DNA from: an uncultured Lachnospiraceae bacterium
GTDB lineage: Bacteria; Bacillota; Clostridia; Lachnospirales; Lachnospiraceae
Reading direction: 5' to 3'
DNA: 64,000 nt
Assembly: GCA_944383545.1 (NCBI GenBank)
Contig: CALWPY010000009.1
Coordinates: 32,652 to 96,651, forward strand
The translations under genes were made by a program, and so were the position numbers. Below, piece by piece: positions 1 through 9,371 of this stretch; positions within the stretch are counted from its first letter, which is position 1, and each line of letters opens with the position of its first letter. A model generated the notes under the pieces. It searched no databases and was not told the DNA's origin. It saw only the letters and a program-made list of their open reading frames with translations.

Positions 1-550
1 TTGACCAGAGTGTCCTTATATCATTTCTGAAATCCGGTGTGAAATGCCATTCTCCCGAATATACAGTGCCGTCGGCAAGTATGCCCTCACGTGTTGTGAG
101 ACGTCCTCCGTGAAGGGTTATTATTTCACTGACGGTTGCTTTTGCATTTTTGTAATCACGTGTTGCCTTTCCGTTACGCGTGATTATTTCCATATTTGTG
201 TAAGGGTCGATTCTTATGGTGTTTATGTTTCTCATTGCACTGACGCAGCCGAGAGCCATAAGAATGAGTTCTCCGCCGCCCGAAAGTTCAAATTCACAAT
301 CTGGATACTTGTCGCACAGGCTGTTAAGGAGATTTATTATTTCGTCTATATCGTCTCTGGAAACCTCAATAAATTCAAGCTCTGTATCTGGAGAAACGCG
401 TTTTGCAAAAGCAGTAAGGCTTCTTATTTTTTTGGTAATCATGTTGTGCTTATGTCCGATATAAATGATGTGTTCGGGCCGGTAGCTAAGCATTGCCATT
501 ACATTTTCGAGTGCTTCCTCTGAAAAAAATTCTATAATCGTTCTTCCCAT
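1..550 (-). CDS. CARF-domain protein, DUF1887/Card1-like, 5' part only
   Basis: I translated the reverse strand from an ATG at 550: 183 codons stay open to the window edge, so the gene is cut off. A ribosome binding site (AAGGGG) lies about 8 bases upstream and a TATAAT box at 581-576. The N-terminus (MGRTIIEFFSEEALENVMAM) and a later ELSGGGELILMALG segment, about residues 88-101, fit the CARF sensor fold of the DUF1887 family. In that family (Card1/Can2) the CARF domain binds cyclic oligoadenylate and switches on a C-terminal nuclease. The nuclease half would lie left of the window, so I cannot confirm it. No CRISPR array or cas gene is visible. The coding call is firm; the family call is by recognition. 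Confidence 0.85.
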   Translation of the reverse strand, partial: MGRTIIEFFSEEALENVMAMLSYRPEHIIYIGHKHNMITKKIRSLTAFAKRVSPDTELEFIEVSRDDIDEIINLLNSLCDKYPDCEFELSGGGELILMALGCVSAMRNINTIRIDPYTNMEIITRNGKATRDYKNAKATVSEIITLHGGRLTTREGILADGTVYSGEWHFTPDFRNDIRTLWS

Positions 551-644
551 AACGTAACCCCTTAAAATTATTCTCATTATACACAGTATACAACGAAAAA
601 GATATAAATGCACTTAAATTTTACTACACATTAACAAAACAAAC

Positions 645-653
645 TGATATAAT
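645..653 (+). promoter_or_regulatory. Extended -10 promoter of the clostripain-like gene
   Basis: TATAAT at 648-653 is preceded by TG one base upstream, an extended -10. No good -35 is present. It lies about 40 bases before the start codon at 692, in the divergent region shared with the CARF gene. Confidence 0.5.
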
Positions 654-691
654 GATTCTTATAGAAAATGCATATATAATTTGGAGGGGAA

Positions 692-2770
692 ATGAACAGC
701 AAAAGAAAACCGATATTATCGTTTATATTGTCGCTTCTAATATGCACTGCATTTATGTTTTCAATGATGGGGGCAAATCTTGCAGTTGAAAGAAATTCCG
801 GTGAAGCAGGAGGAACTACTGAAAAAGAAGATACTGTAACGGAAAATACAGGTAATACGGAGCCGCCTGATACTCAGGCAACTACAGAGGAGCCGGCTCC
901 CCCTGTTGCAAACGGAAAGTCAACCGTAATGGTCTATATGGTAGGCTCGGATTTGGAATCTTATTACGGAATGGCAACCATGGACATAGAAGAAATGATA
1001 GATGCAGAATGCGGCGGGGATGTAAATATTGTAATTCAGGCAGGAGGCACATCAGACTGGAGTACTTATGAATTTAATGACGGGGAAGTTCAGAGGTGCC
1101 ATATAGAAGATTCGGAAATAATAATTGATGAAGAAATGGGAAGACAGAGTATGCTTACAACCGAAGCTCTTTCCGACTTCATAAGCTGGAGTGCGGAGGA
1201 ATTCCCGGCAGAAAGATATTTCCTTGTACTCTGGGACCACGGTGGAAATATTCCAAACAGCTATGGTGTGGACGAGATTTTCCCGAATGATACGCTTTAT
1301 ATATCTCAGATGGGACAAGCTATTAATGATGCGGGAGTGCATTTTGACTTAATAGCTATGGATGCGTGCCTTATGGGAACAATGGAAATGGCAATGGGCG
1401 TTGCTCCTTATGCGGATTATCTGGTGGCTTCTGAGTATTCGGAGCCGGGTTACGGACATTATTATACGGACTGGCTCATGGAGCTGGACCAAAATCCTGA
1501 TGTTTCAACTGAAGAAATAGGAACTATTATGGTTGAATCTTACTGTGATTTTTATGAGTCTACGGACGAGCCGGTTTGTCTTTCTCTGATAGATTTATCG
1601 CAGACGGATGAAATTTATGCAGCACTTAAAACTTATCTTTCAAGTGCTTCTTATGAATTGAAAAATAATAATAATTTTAAAGAATATGCCCTTGCACGTT
1701 CTACCTGCGGAAGCTTTTATTATATAGATACCATAGATATTCTGTCGCTTGCTGAAAGGTATCCTTTGGAGGGAAGCGAGGAACTCATATCAGCAATAGA
1801 AAATGCAGTTGTGTATGAAGAGGGTACGTTTGCTTATGCCCACGGTCTTGCGATGTACAGTCCTAATGACTATGCGGAATATTATGAATATGCAAGAGCT
1901 GAGCTTATGGCTTTAGGTTTTGAACAGGAAGTTCTGGAGTTTTATGATGCATACTTAAGCGTACTCGTAAGCTATGGAAATTATCTAGGGGTTAATACCG
2001 ATGTATATAATGCGTGTGCAGATACGGAATGGTTTAAAAACCAGTCGGCGGTTGTGGATTCTTATGACGATACCTTTGGTGATTACAGCAGCATGATTAC
2101 TTATGCCGATTTGGAATTTACCACAGTTGACGGTGTCCAGGTTGTAGAACTCAGCGATGAGGATTATGAGTCCATATATGCAGTGGGACAGAATGTGACT
2201 TTTGCATCAAATGACGGAACGGGTTATATATCTTTGGGATATGACTATACGGCGGATTTTGATTCATATGGAAACGTGGTGGCTGAATTTCCTGAAAGCT
2301 GGATATCCATAGACGGACAGCCGGTTTATTTTATGCCGCTTCAGTATTATTCAGATGAATATGAATGGTATACTGACGGCGTTATATTATGTGCCTTGAA
2401 CGGAGATTACAGCAATCTGATATATATGTATGTTTATTGGGATAATTATCACGAGGACGGATGTATTGCAGGATATATGATTGCAAATCCTGAGGACCTG
2501 ACGCTTGAGGATGAGACTCTTCACAGATTTTATGAGGGAGACAGCATTGAATTTGTATATCCGGTTTATTCAACGGATGATGTAGATACAGTTCCGGAAA
2601 GCATGGTTACACTCGGAAATGCGCATACTTACAGCAGGAATATGCAGATTGAGTATGGAAGCGTACTTAATTTTAAAAATATTGTAGGTGCAGATTATAC
2701 AGCCATGGCAAAGATTGCCGTTCTTGATATATACGGAAGTCTTTATACGTCTGATTGGATAAATGAATAG
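692..2770 (+). CDS. Secreted clostripain-related (family C11) cysteine peptidase
   Basis: The 692-residue protein starts with a basic and hydrophobic signal segment (residues 1-30), then a Thr/Glu/Pro-rich linker to about 75. The C11 peptidase domain follows. The catalytic dyad is visible: His183 in WDHGGN and Cys226 in DACLMG. Clostripain-type enzymes cut after basic residues and many self-activate; I have not seen evidence for either here. The C-terminal 250 residues are acidic and Tyr-rich and match no domain I know. A strong ribosome binding site (GGAGGGG) precedes the ATG. The predicted location is extracellular or surface-associated. It is probably a single-gene unit, since the next gene has its own ribosome binding site and differs in character. 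Confidence 0.88.
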   Translation: MNSKRKPILSFILSLLICTAFMFSMMGANLAVERNSGEAGGTTEKEDTVTENTGNTEPPDTQATTEEPAPPVANGKSTVMVYMVGSDLESYYGMATMDIEEMIDAECGGDVNIVIQAGGTSDWSTYEFNDGEVQRCHIEDSEIIIDEEMGRQSMLTTEALSDFISWSAEEFPAERYFLVLWDHGGNIPNSYGVDEIFPNDTLYISQMGQAINDAGVHFDLIAMDACLMGTMEMAMGVAPYADYLVASEYSEPGYGHYYTDWLMELDQNPDVSTEEIGTIMVESYCDFYESTDEPVCLSLIDLSQTDEIYAALKTYLSSASYELKNNNNFKEYALARSTCGSFYYIDTIDILSLAERYPLEGSEELISAIENAVVYEEGTFAYAHGLAMYSPNDYAEYYEYARAELMALGFEQEVLEFYDAYLSVLVSYGNYLGVNTDVYNACADTEWFKNQSAVVDSYDDTFGDYSSMITYADLEFTTVDGVQVVELSDEDYESIYAVGQNVTFASNDGTGYISLGYDYTADFDSYGNVVAEFPESWISIDGQPVYFMPLQYYSDEYEWYTDGVILCALNGDYSNLIYMYVYWDNYHEDGCIAGYMIANPEDLTLEDETLHRFYEGDSIEFVYPVYSTDDVDTVPESMVTLGNAHTYSRNMQIEYGSVLNFKNIVGADYTAMAKIAVLDIYGSLYTSDWINE

Positions 2771-2843
2771 AAAAAGATAATAAATATCTTTAAATAAATA
2801 TGCAAGAAAATAAGTAAGATAGTAAGCAAGATGAGGTGATTGA

Positions 2844-3836
2844 GTGGGTAATTACGAACCACCATATACAATTACAGACAGAATGCTGGAGCTTGTTTCT
2901 GATATTTCAGAGAAAGTCGGAAAAATAAGCAGTCGTAAAGAATTAGAATCAAAACCATATTTGAGAAGAAATAATAGAATACGTTCTATCCATTCTTCGC
3001 TAAAAATTGAAGCCAATTCTTTATCATTATCTGAGGTTAGAGATGTTATTAACGGGCATATTGTTTTAGGTGACAAAAAAGATATACAAGAAGTAAAAAA
3101 TGCCTATGCTGCATATGAAAAAATAGAAGAAATTGTTCCTTCAAGTGTTGACGATTTAAAGAAAATTCATGGAATATTAACTAATATGACAGTCGATGAA
3201 TCGGGCGAGTTTAGAAAAGGTAATGAAGGAGTGTTTTCAGGAGATAAATGTATATTTGTCGCACCTCCGCCTGAATTGGTTAATGGACTTATGACTGATT
3301 TGTTATCGTGGCTTAAAGATAATGAAAATAAAATACACCCATTGATTTTATCCTCGGTTTTCCATTATGAATTTGTATTTATTCATCCGTTTTCAGATGG
3401 AAATGGCAGAATGGCAAGGTTATGGCATACTGTAATTTTATACAGGTGGCGAAGGGTATTTGAATATATTCCTTTGGAGAGTCAGATAGAAAGATTTCAG
3501 AATGACTACTATGATGCAATAGCAAAATGTCATGTAAATGGTAATTCTAATTTATTTATTGAATTTATGCTTGAGATGATAGATGAGATTTTGGATGAGG
3601 TTATTATTCAGGTAAATAAAGCAAATGCAGGTACATCAGAATATGTGAAAAAGCTTCTTGAATGTATGGAATATGATGTACCATATACATCAAATGCAAT
3701 TATGGAGATGTTGGGATTAAAATCCAAGGAAAATTTAAGGAAAAATTATTTAAATCCTGCAATAAAATCAGGGTTAATCAGGATGACATTGCCGGATAAG
3801 CCAAACAGTAAAAATCAAAAATATATTAAAGACTAG
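2844..3836 (+). CDS. Fic family protein (AMPylation-type domain)
   Basis: The gene starts at GTG (2844) with GAGGTG just upstream. The 330-residue product has the full Fic active-site motif HPFSDGNGRMAR at residues 181-192, including the catalytic His181. Near residues 50-57 the stretch SLKIEAN matches the position of the N-terminal inhibitory helix of class II Fic proteins, (S/T)xxxE(G/N). The C-terminal 60 residues look like a winged helix. Fic enzymes usually transfer AMP to a Tyr, Ser or Thr hydroxyl; the target cannot be read from sequence. The gene is more A+T-rich than its neighbours and stands alone, which suggests later acquisition. No antitoxin partner is adjacent. Confidence 0.9.
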   Translation: MGNYEPPYTITDRMLELVSDISEKVGKISSRKELESKPYLRRNNRIRSIHSSLKIEANSLSLSEVRDVINGHIVLGDKKDIQEVKNAYAAYEKIEEIVPSSVDDLKKIHGILTNMTVDESGEFRKGNEGVFSGDKCIFVAPPPELVNGLMTDLLSWLKDNENKIHPLILSSVFHYEFVFIHPFSDGNGRMARLWHTVILYRWRRVFEYIPLESQIERFQNDYYDAIAKCHVNGNSNLFIEFMLEMIDEILDEVIIQVNKANAGTSEYVKKLLECMEYDVPYTSNAIMEMLGLKSKENLRKNYLNPAIKSGLIRMTLPDKPNSKNQKYIKD

Positions 3837-3899
3837 AAGCAGATTTTGACATAACATTATATTTACGGAAAATGATAATATTTAACAGGAGAATAAAAA

Positions 3900-4805
3900 A
3901 TGAACAAGGCGGATAAAGTTAAGAAGTTAAAAGAGGAAAATGACGCGGTAATTCTTGCACATTACTATGTGGATGGCGAAGTACAGGCTCTTGCAGATTA
4001 TGTGGGAGATTCATATTACCTGAGCAAGCTTGCAACAGGTGTAAAGCAGAAAAACATTATATTCTGCGGAGTTTCATTTATGGGTGAAAGCGCCAAGGTA
4101 TTAAATCCTGATAAAAATGTAATAATGCTTGATGAAACGGCAGACTGTCCTATGGCACATATGGTGGATTTGGATAAAATTGATGAGGTAAGAGAAAAAT
4201 ATAAAGATGTGGCAGTTGTGTGTTATGTAAACTCAACTGCGGAGATTAAGGCAAAGTCTGATGTCTGCGTCACATCCTCAAATGCAGTAAAGGTAGTTAG
4301 TGCACTTCCTAATAAACATATCTTTTTTATACCGGATAATAATCTGGCAAGATATGTGGCAGAAAAGCTTCCGCAAAAGGAATTCATTTTTAATGACGGA
4401 TACTGCCATGTACATACGGAAATCCGTATGGAGGATGTAGAAAATGCAAAAAGGCTTCATCCAGATGCTGTTGTAATGGCACATCCTGAATGTAAAGAAG
4501 ATGTGCTTAAGCTTGCTGATGTCATAGGAAGTACTTCAGAAATAATTGATGCCGCAGAAAAAAGTGATAAAAAGGAATTTATTATCTGCACGGAAACAGG
4601 TGTATTTTATGAGCTTGAGCAAAAAAATCCTGATAAAAAATTTTATGTTGTAAGAGAGAGACAGTGCTGTCCTGATATGAAAAAGAATACCGTGGATAAG
4701 CTGATAAAAGCACTTGAAACCTTAGAGCCGAAGCTCAGTATGGATGAAGAACTTATGAAAGCTGCAAATCTTCCTCTGGTAAGAATGCTTGAGCTTGCCA
4801 AGTAA
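3900..4805 (+). CDS. nadA: Quinolinate synthase
   Basis: NadA condenses iminoaspartate with dihydroxyacetone phosphate to make quinolinate for NAD synthesis, using a [4Fe-4S] cluster. The 301 residues are the compact length seen in Thermotoga-type enzymes. The three cluster cysteines are at 83 (ADCPMAHM), 169 (GYCHVH) and 256 (RQCCPDM), spaced as in that group. Unlike the usual nadA-nadB-nadC arrangement, neither partner is adjacent. The next gene, 19 bases on, is hydE, and the two are probably co-transcribed. The ribosome binding site is AGGAG. Confidence 0.95.
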   Translation: MNKADKVKKLKEENDAVILAHYYVDGEVQALADYVGDSYYLSKLATGVKQKNIIFCGVSFMGESAKVLNPDKNVIMLDETADCPMAHMVDLDKIDEVREKYKDVAVVCYVNSTAEIKAKSDVCVTSSNAVKVVSALPNKHIFFIPDNNLARYVAEKLPQKEFIFNDGYCHVHTEIRMEDVENAKRLHPDAVVMAHPECKEDVLKLADVIGSTSEIIDAAEKSDKKEFIICTETGVFYELEQKNPDKKFYVVRERQCCPDMKKNTVDKLIKALETLEPKLSMDEELMKAANLPLVRMLELAK

Positions 4806-4824
4806 ATATAAATAAGGCGTAATT

Positions 4825-5913
4825 ATGGATAATCTAAAATTCATAGAAAAACTTAAAAATAGTGGACTAAATGAAGGGCAGGCTTTTCCTTTAAGGGAAG
4901 AGCTTGCGATTTTTATACGTGCAGTTACAGAAGAAAATGATGAGGAGTCTTTCAGACTTCTGTTAAGTGAGGCACGGAAAGTAACGGATACTTATTATGG
5001 AAAAGACATATATTTAAGAGGCCTGATTGAATTTACAAATTATTGCCGTAATGACTGTTATTACTGCGGAATAAGAAGAAGTAATAAAAATGCGGATAGA
5101 TACAGGCTTACTGAAGATGAAATCATGTCCTGCTGTGATACAGGGTATATTCTGGGTTATCGCACCTTTGTGCTTCAAGGCGGTGAGGACCTTTATTATA
5201 CACCTGAAAAAATTGCGGAAATTGTCAGAAAAATAAAGAAAAAGTATCCTGATTGTGCGGTTACACTTTCAATAGGAGAGAAAAATCGTGAAGATTATCT
5301 TCTGTGGTATGAGGCAGGGGCGGATAGATACCTTTTAAGGCATGAGACTGCCGATAATATTCATTATCAGGCGCTTCATCCTGAAGAAATGAATTTGGAT
5401 AACAGAAAGAAATGCCTTTTTACCCTTAAAGAAATAGGTTATCAGGTAGGGAGCGGGTTTATGGTAGGCTCTCCGTATCAGACATTTTATAATCTTGCAG
5501 ACGATTTAATATTTTTAAATGAGCTTAAACCCCACATGATAGGCATAGGTCCTTTTGTACCGCATAAAGATACCCCATTTAAGGATATGAAAGCAGGGAG
5601 CTTAAGAGAGACTCTTGTTATGATTGCTATTTTAAGGCTCCTTTTTCCAAAGGCTCTGATTCCGGCAACCACGTCACTCGGCACGATAGCAAAAAACGGC
5701 AGGGAACAGGGAATACTTGCTGGCGCAAATGTAGTTATGCCAAACCTTTCACCTGTTAATGTAAGGAAAAAATATATGCTTTATGACAATAAAATATGCA
5801 CGGGAGAAGAGGCAGCAGAATGTAAGGTATGTCTTGAAAAAAGAGTTGAAAAAACAGGATGCCGGATTGTTGATGCAAGAGGTGACAGTCTTGTGGAATA
5901 CAGGAGAAGATGA
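4825..5913 (+). CDS. hydE: [FeFe]-hydrogenase maturase HydE (radical SAM)
   Basis: HydE is one of three proteins that build the diiron part of the hydrogenase H-cluster. The 362-residue protein has the radical-SAM cysteines C74, C78 and C81 (CRNDCYYC, CxxxCxxC). It also has a second cysteine set, C325, C333 and C336 (CX7CX2C), at the place where Thermotoga HydE holds an accessory cluster. It sits directly after nadA, while hydG and hydF lie together about 42 kb downstream. The related radical-SAM proteins BioB and PylB lack this C-terminal cysteine pattern, which supports HydE. Confidence 0.93.
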   Translation: MDNLKFIEKLKNSGLNEGQAFPLREELAIFIRAVTEENDEESFRLLLSEARKVTDTYYGKDIYLRGLIEFTNYCRNDCYYCGIRRSNKNADRYRLTEDEIMSCCDTGYILGYRTFVLQGGEDLYYTPEKIAEIVRKIKKKYPDCAVTLSIGEKNREDYLLWYEAGADRYLLRHETADNIHYQALHPEEMNLDNRKKCLFTLKEIGYQVGSGFMVGSPYQTFYNLADDLIFLNELKPHMIGIGPFVPHKDTPFKDMKAGSLRETLVMIAILRLLFPKALIPATTSLGTIAKNGREQGILAGANVVMPNLSPVNVRKKYMLYDNKICTGEEAAECKVCLEKRVEKTGCRIVDARGDSLVEYRRR

Positions 5914-5971
5914 TAATCACAACCAATGTTTTGCACCATAAACTGTATATAAAGATATTTGGGTGTAAGTT

Positions 5972-7798
5972 ATGGCGGAAAATGAAGAAACTTCACTTGA
6001 CGGTACATTTGATTATGTTCAGGAAAACATCAAAAACTGCAGTGTCTGCGGAGATTGTGAATATGCAGTATATTCGGAAGATTATGTAAACTATATAATG
6101 AAATATGATTTTGATTTATCCGGGCAGATAGCCTTATTTGAGCCTGACTGTGTAAGAGTAATTGCTTCAAGATATGCAGTGGCGTATAAGAAACAGAGCA
6201 TGGGAACAGAAAGTTTCAGATTTGGCTACAATGCCATTCCAAAATGCTATGGGTTGATGCAGAATACAAGCATTGAGGCAACTAATGTAGAACGTATAAG
6301 AAGAATACCGGGACTTGGCATGACGGGTAAGGATGTAATTATCGGAATTGTAGATACCGGAATAGATTATCGGAATAAATTATTCAGAAACAATGACGGT
6401 ACCACTAGGATTTCTGCCATTTGGGACCAGACTGAGCCTTCGGCAGAAGGAATGTTAAGCGGAAGCGGTCCTTCTTCTGGAATAAACATGGGTTATGGAA
6501 CAGTGTATGTTAAAGCTGACATAGACAGTGCCCTTCAAAGTGATAATCCTTTGGAAATTGTATCGGAAACTGATGATATAGGTCATGGCACATTTCTTGT
6601 GTCCATTGCGGCAGGAGGGTTGGACATAGATAATGATTTCCTGGGCATGGCTCCGGAATGTGATATTGCAGTTGTGAAGCTGAAACAGGCTAAGAAGAAT
6701 CTCAGAGATTTTTATATGATAAATGAAGCTGCGATATGTTATCAGGAAGATGATATAATAGAAGGAATAGAATTTTTACTTAAAGTGGCTTCTATACTCA
6801 GAAAACCTATAGTGATACTGCTCGGACTAGGAACGAGTCAGGGAGACCATGACGGAAACTCTTATTTAGAGGAATATATCGACAGACTGAGTGGATTCAG
6901 AGGAACTGCGGTAGTCTGTTCGGGAGGAAATGAACTGGGCTCAGCCGGGCATTATTCTTCTGCTTCCGTAAGAACAGAAAATATTGCGGGAAATATATCT
7001 GATGCAGACAGAGTAGAAATTGCCGTCGGAAGAGGTGAAAGGGGATTTGCACTTGAAATATGGGGGCAGACACCCGGAATTATTTCAGTCGGAATAACTT
7101 CTCCTACAGGAGAAATTGTACAAAATATAGGTGCAAATATAACATCTCTTAATGCAGGAAGGGAAATTAATTTTCTCTATGAGCAGACAACTGTATATAT
7201 TGAAAATATTTTGTTTGAGGAAAATTCAGGCGACCAGCTCATTTTTATGAGGTTTACCAATCCTGCAGAAGGAATATGGACAATAAATATAAACAGGGAT
7301 ATGGAGGTTGATACGGAGTATAATATATGGCTTCCGATAAAACAGTTTCTTACCTCTGATACGTTTTTTGTAAGGCCTGAGCCAAACATAACACTCTGCT
7401 CACCTGCAAATGGTCATGAGATTCTGGTTGCGGCGGGTTATAATCACAGGGATAATTCGATTTATCCAATGTCGAGCAGGGGATTTACACGTTACGGAAG
7501 AAGAAAGCCTGATGTTGCCGCTCCGTCAGTTAATGTTTACGGAGCGTGGAAAAATAATTTATATACCACACTGTCGGGAACGAGCGTGGGTGCTGCGCAT
7601 CTTGCAGGTGCTGCTGCCCTCATTTTTGACTGGGCTATCACAAAAGGAAACTATACAAATATGTTTACGGGAGTGATGAGACAAATGATTATAAGGGGTG
7701 CCTACCGTCCGAGTGGTGAGGTCTATCCAAACCGCTCATGGGGCTGGGGGATTCTGGATATGGCAGGAATATTTGAGGCGCTTAGAAGTAACAGGTAA
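5972..7798 (+). CDS. Subtilisin-like (S8) serine protease, Csp-like
   Basis: The 608-residue protein has a full catalytic triad: Asp128 (IVDTGID), His205 (GHGT) and Ser538 (GTSVGA). A long insert of roughly 150 residues sits between the His and Ser blocks, as in the clostridial Csp germination proteases. There is no signal peptide. The N-terminal 90 residues include a cysteine pair (CSVCGDC) and may form a prodomain. Csp proteases activate the cortex hydrolase SleC in Clostridium spores; a role in germination is inference, because no sleC is visible here. The gene stands alone between hydE and rlmD. Confidence 0.88.
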   Translation: MAENEETSLDGTFDYVQENIKNCSVCGDCEYAVYSEDYVNYIMKYDFDLSGQIALFEPDCVRVIASRYAVAYKKQSMGTESFRFGYNAIPKCYGLMQNTSIEATNVERIRRIPGLGMTGKDVIIGIVDTGIDYRNKLFRNNDGTTRISAIWDQTEPSAEGMLSGSGPSSGINMGYGTVYVKADIDSALQSDNPLEIVSETDDIGHGTFLVSIAAGGLDIDNDFLGMAPECDIAVVKLKQAKKNLRDFYMINEAAICYQEDDIIEGIEFLLKVASILRKPIVILLGLGTSQGDHDGNSYLEEYIDRLSGFRGTAVVCSGGNELGSAGHYSSASVRTENIAGNISDADRVEIAVGRGERGFALEIWGQTPGIISVGITSPTGEIVQNIGANITSLNAGREINFLYEQTTVYIENILFEENSGDQLIFMRFTNPAEGIWTININRDMEVDTEYNIWLPIKQFLTSDTFFVRPEPNITLCSPANGHEILVAAGYNHRDNSIYPMSSRGFTRYGRRKPDVAAPSVNVYGAWKNNLYTTLSGTSVGAAHLAGAAALIFDWAITKGNYTNMFTGVMRQMIIRGAYRPSGEVYPNRSWGWGILDMAGIFEALRSNR

Positions 7799-7847
7799 TT
7801 GGATTGTGAAGAATAAATTACGAAACATTTAGAAACGGCAGGTAGAC

Positions 7848-9275
7848 ATGAATATGAACAAGAACGAATTTTACAGGATTAAAATTGAAGATTTGGGAAA
7901 TGACGGCCAGGGTATAGGACATATCGATAAAATGGCAGTTTTTGTAAAGGATACTCTGCCGGGAGATGAAGCTTGGATAAAGATTATAAAGCTTAAGAAA
8001 AATTATGCCTTCGGAAAGCTGACGGAGCTAATCACTCCGTCGCCGTGGAGGGTACAGCCCTTATGTGAAAAGGCTGCGTCATGCGGTGGCTGCACACTTC
8101 AGCACATGTCATATGAAAAACAGCTTGAATATAAATGGAACAAGGTAAAGGAGTGTCTTGAAAGAATAGGCGGGGTGGAAAATGCGGCGGCTCTCATGGA
8201 GCCGGTTTTTGGAATGGACACGCCTTATAATTACAGAAACAAGATGCAGTTTCCTGTTTCCAGAAATAAAAACGGGGAATTACAGATAGGATTTTATGCA
8301 GGCCACACTCATTCCATAATAAATCTGGAAGAATGTCCGACAGGTCATCCCGTGAATACCGTGATTATTCAGGTGATGCGTGATTTTATAAATAAATTTA
8401 ATATCAGTACTTATAATGAGGAAAAACATACAGGACTTTTAAGGCACATAATTACAAGAACAGGATTTGAAACAGGGGAGCTTATGGTCTGTCTTGTAAT
8501 AAACGGAAATAACATAAAGTATGGTGATGTTTTATATGAAATGCTTTATGAACGGATAGAAAAATGGAAGACCTCGGACGAGGGAAAGAAATATGAAAAT
8601 ATAAAGCTTACTTCTCTCATGATAAATATTAATACCCAAAAAACGAATAAAATACTGGGCGATGTTTCAAAAGTTGTAAGGGGACAGGGATATATTACGG
8701 ATTATATAGGTGACATTAAGTTCCGTATTTCTCCCCAGTCATTTTTTCAGGTAAATCCTGCGCAGACCAAGGTTTTATATAATAAAGCTCTGGAATATGC
8801 GGCACTTACGGGCAATGAAACCGTATGGGACATGTACTGCGGAATAGGTACAATTTCACTTTTTCTTGCAAAGTCGGCAGGACATGTTTTTGGAGTTGAA
8901 ATAGTACCGCAGGCAGTGGAAGATGCAAAAGAAAATGCAAAAATTAATGGCATTTCAAATGTTTCGTTTTATGCCGGAAAGGCGGAGGTTGTAGCGCCTC
9001 AGTTGATAAAAGCGTATGGGGATAAGGCAAGGGCAGACGTGGTGGTTGTTGACCCTCCGAGGAAGGGATGCGACTCTGTATTACTTGACACAATAGTTGA
9101 AATTGCACCAAAGAGGCTTGTTTATGTCTCATGTGACCCTGCAACACTGGCGAGGGATATAAAGTATTTGTCGGAATTTGGGTATGAATTGAGGAAGGTT
9201 AGTGTTGTTGACCAGTTCAGTCATTCTGTTCATGTGGAGACAGTTGTACTGATGTCGAGGGTAAATGCAACATAA
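7848..9275 (+). CDS. rlmD: 23S rRNA (uracil-5-)-methyltransferase, RlmD/RumA family
   Basis: This enzyme makes 5-methyluridine in 23S rRNA using S-adenosylmethionine. The 475-residue product has an N-terminal TRAM domain (about 1-65), an iron-sulfur cysteine set (CX5CX2C in the CEKAASCGGC stretch), a SAM-binding fold near 320-350, DPPRKG, the catalytic Cys429 in VSCDPATLARD, and the catalytic Glu464 in HVETVVLMSR at the end. The family has several paralogues in Firmicutes, so the exact uridine is not certain. The last 50 bases, which encode the HVET motif, recur in decayed form at 10.2 and 11.1 kb, marking this gene as a past integration site. Confidence 0.92.
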   Translation: MNMNKNEFYRIKIEDLGNDGQGIGHIDKMAVFVKDTLPGDEAWIKIIKLKKNYAFGKLTELITPSPWRVQPLCEKAASCGGCTLQHMSYEKQLEYKWNKVKECLERIGGVENAAALMEPVFGMDTPYNYRNKMQFPVSRNKNGELQIGFYAGHTHSIINLEECPTGHPVNTVIIQVMRDFINKFNISTYNEEKHTGLLRHIITRTGFETGELMVCLVINGNNIKYGDVLYEMLYERIEKWKTSDEGKKYENIKLTSLMININTQKTNKILGDVSKVVRGQGYITDYIGDIKFRISPQSFFQVNPAQTKVLYNKALEYAALTGNETVWDMYCGIGTISLFLAKSAGHVFGVEIVPQAVEDAKENAKINGISNVSFYAGKAEVVAPQLIKAYGDKARADVVVVDPPRKGCDSVLLDTIVEIAPKRLVYVSCDPATLARDIKYLSEFGYELRKVSVVDQFSHSVHVETVVLMSRVNAT

Positions 9276-9371
9276 AACGGCTGTTCTAAATAATGCTCAC
9301 AATGTATGGAAATTAATAGATGATTATAAAAGTAAATGATTGTTATATATTTACTAGGGAGGAAAAATTGT

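Noticed and set aside
44-523. Open frame of 159 codons on the + strand
   Set aside because: It lies opposite the well-supported CARF gene, has no ribosome binding site, and its product is Cys/Phe/Tyr-rich as expected of an antisense shadow.
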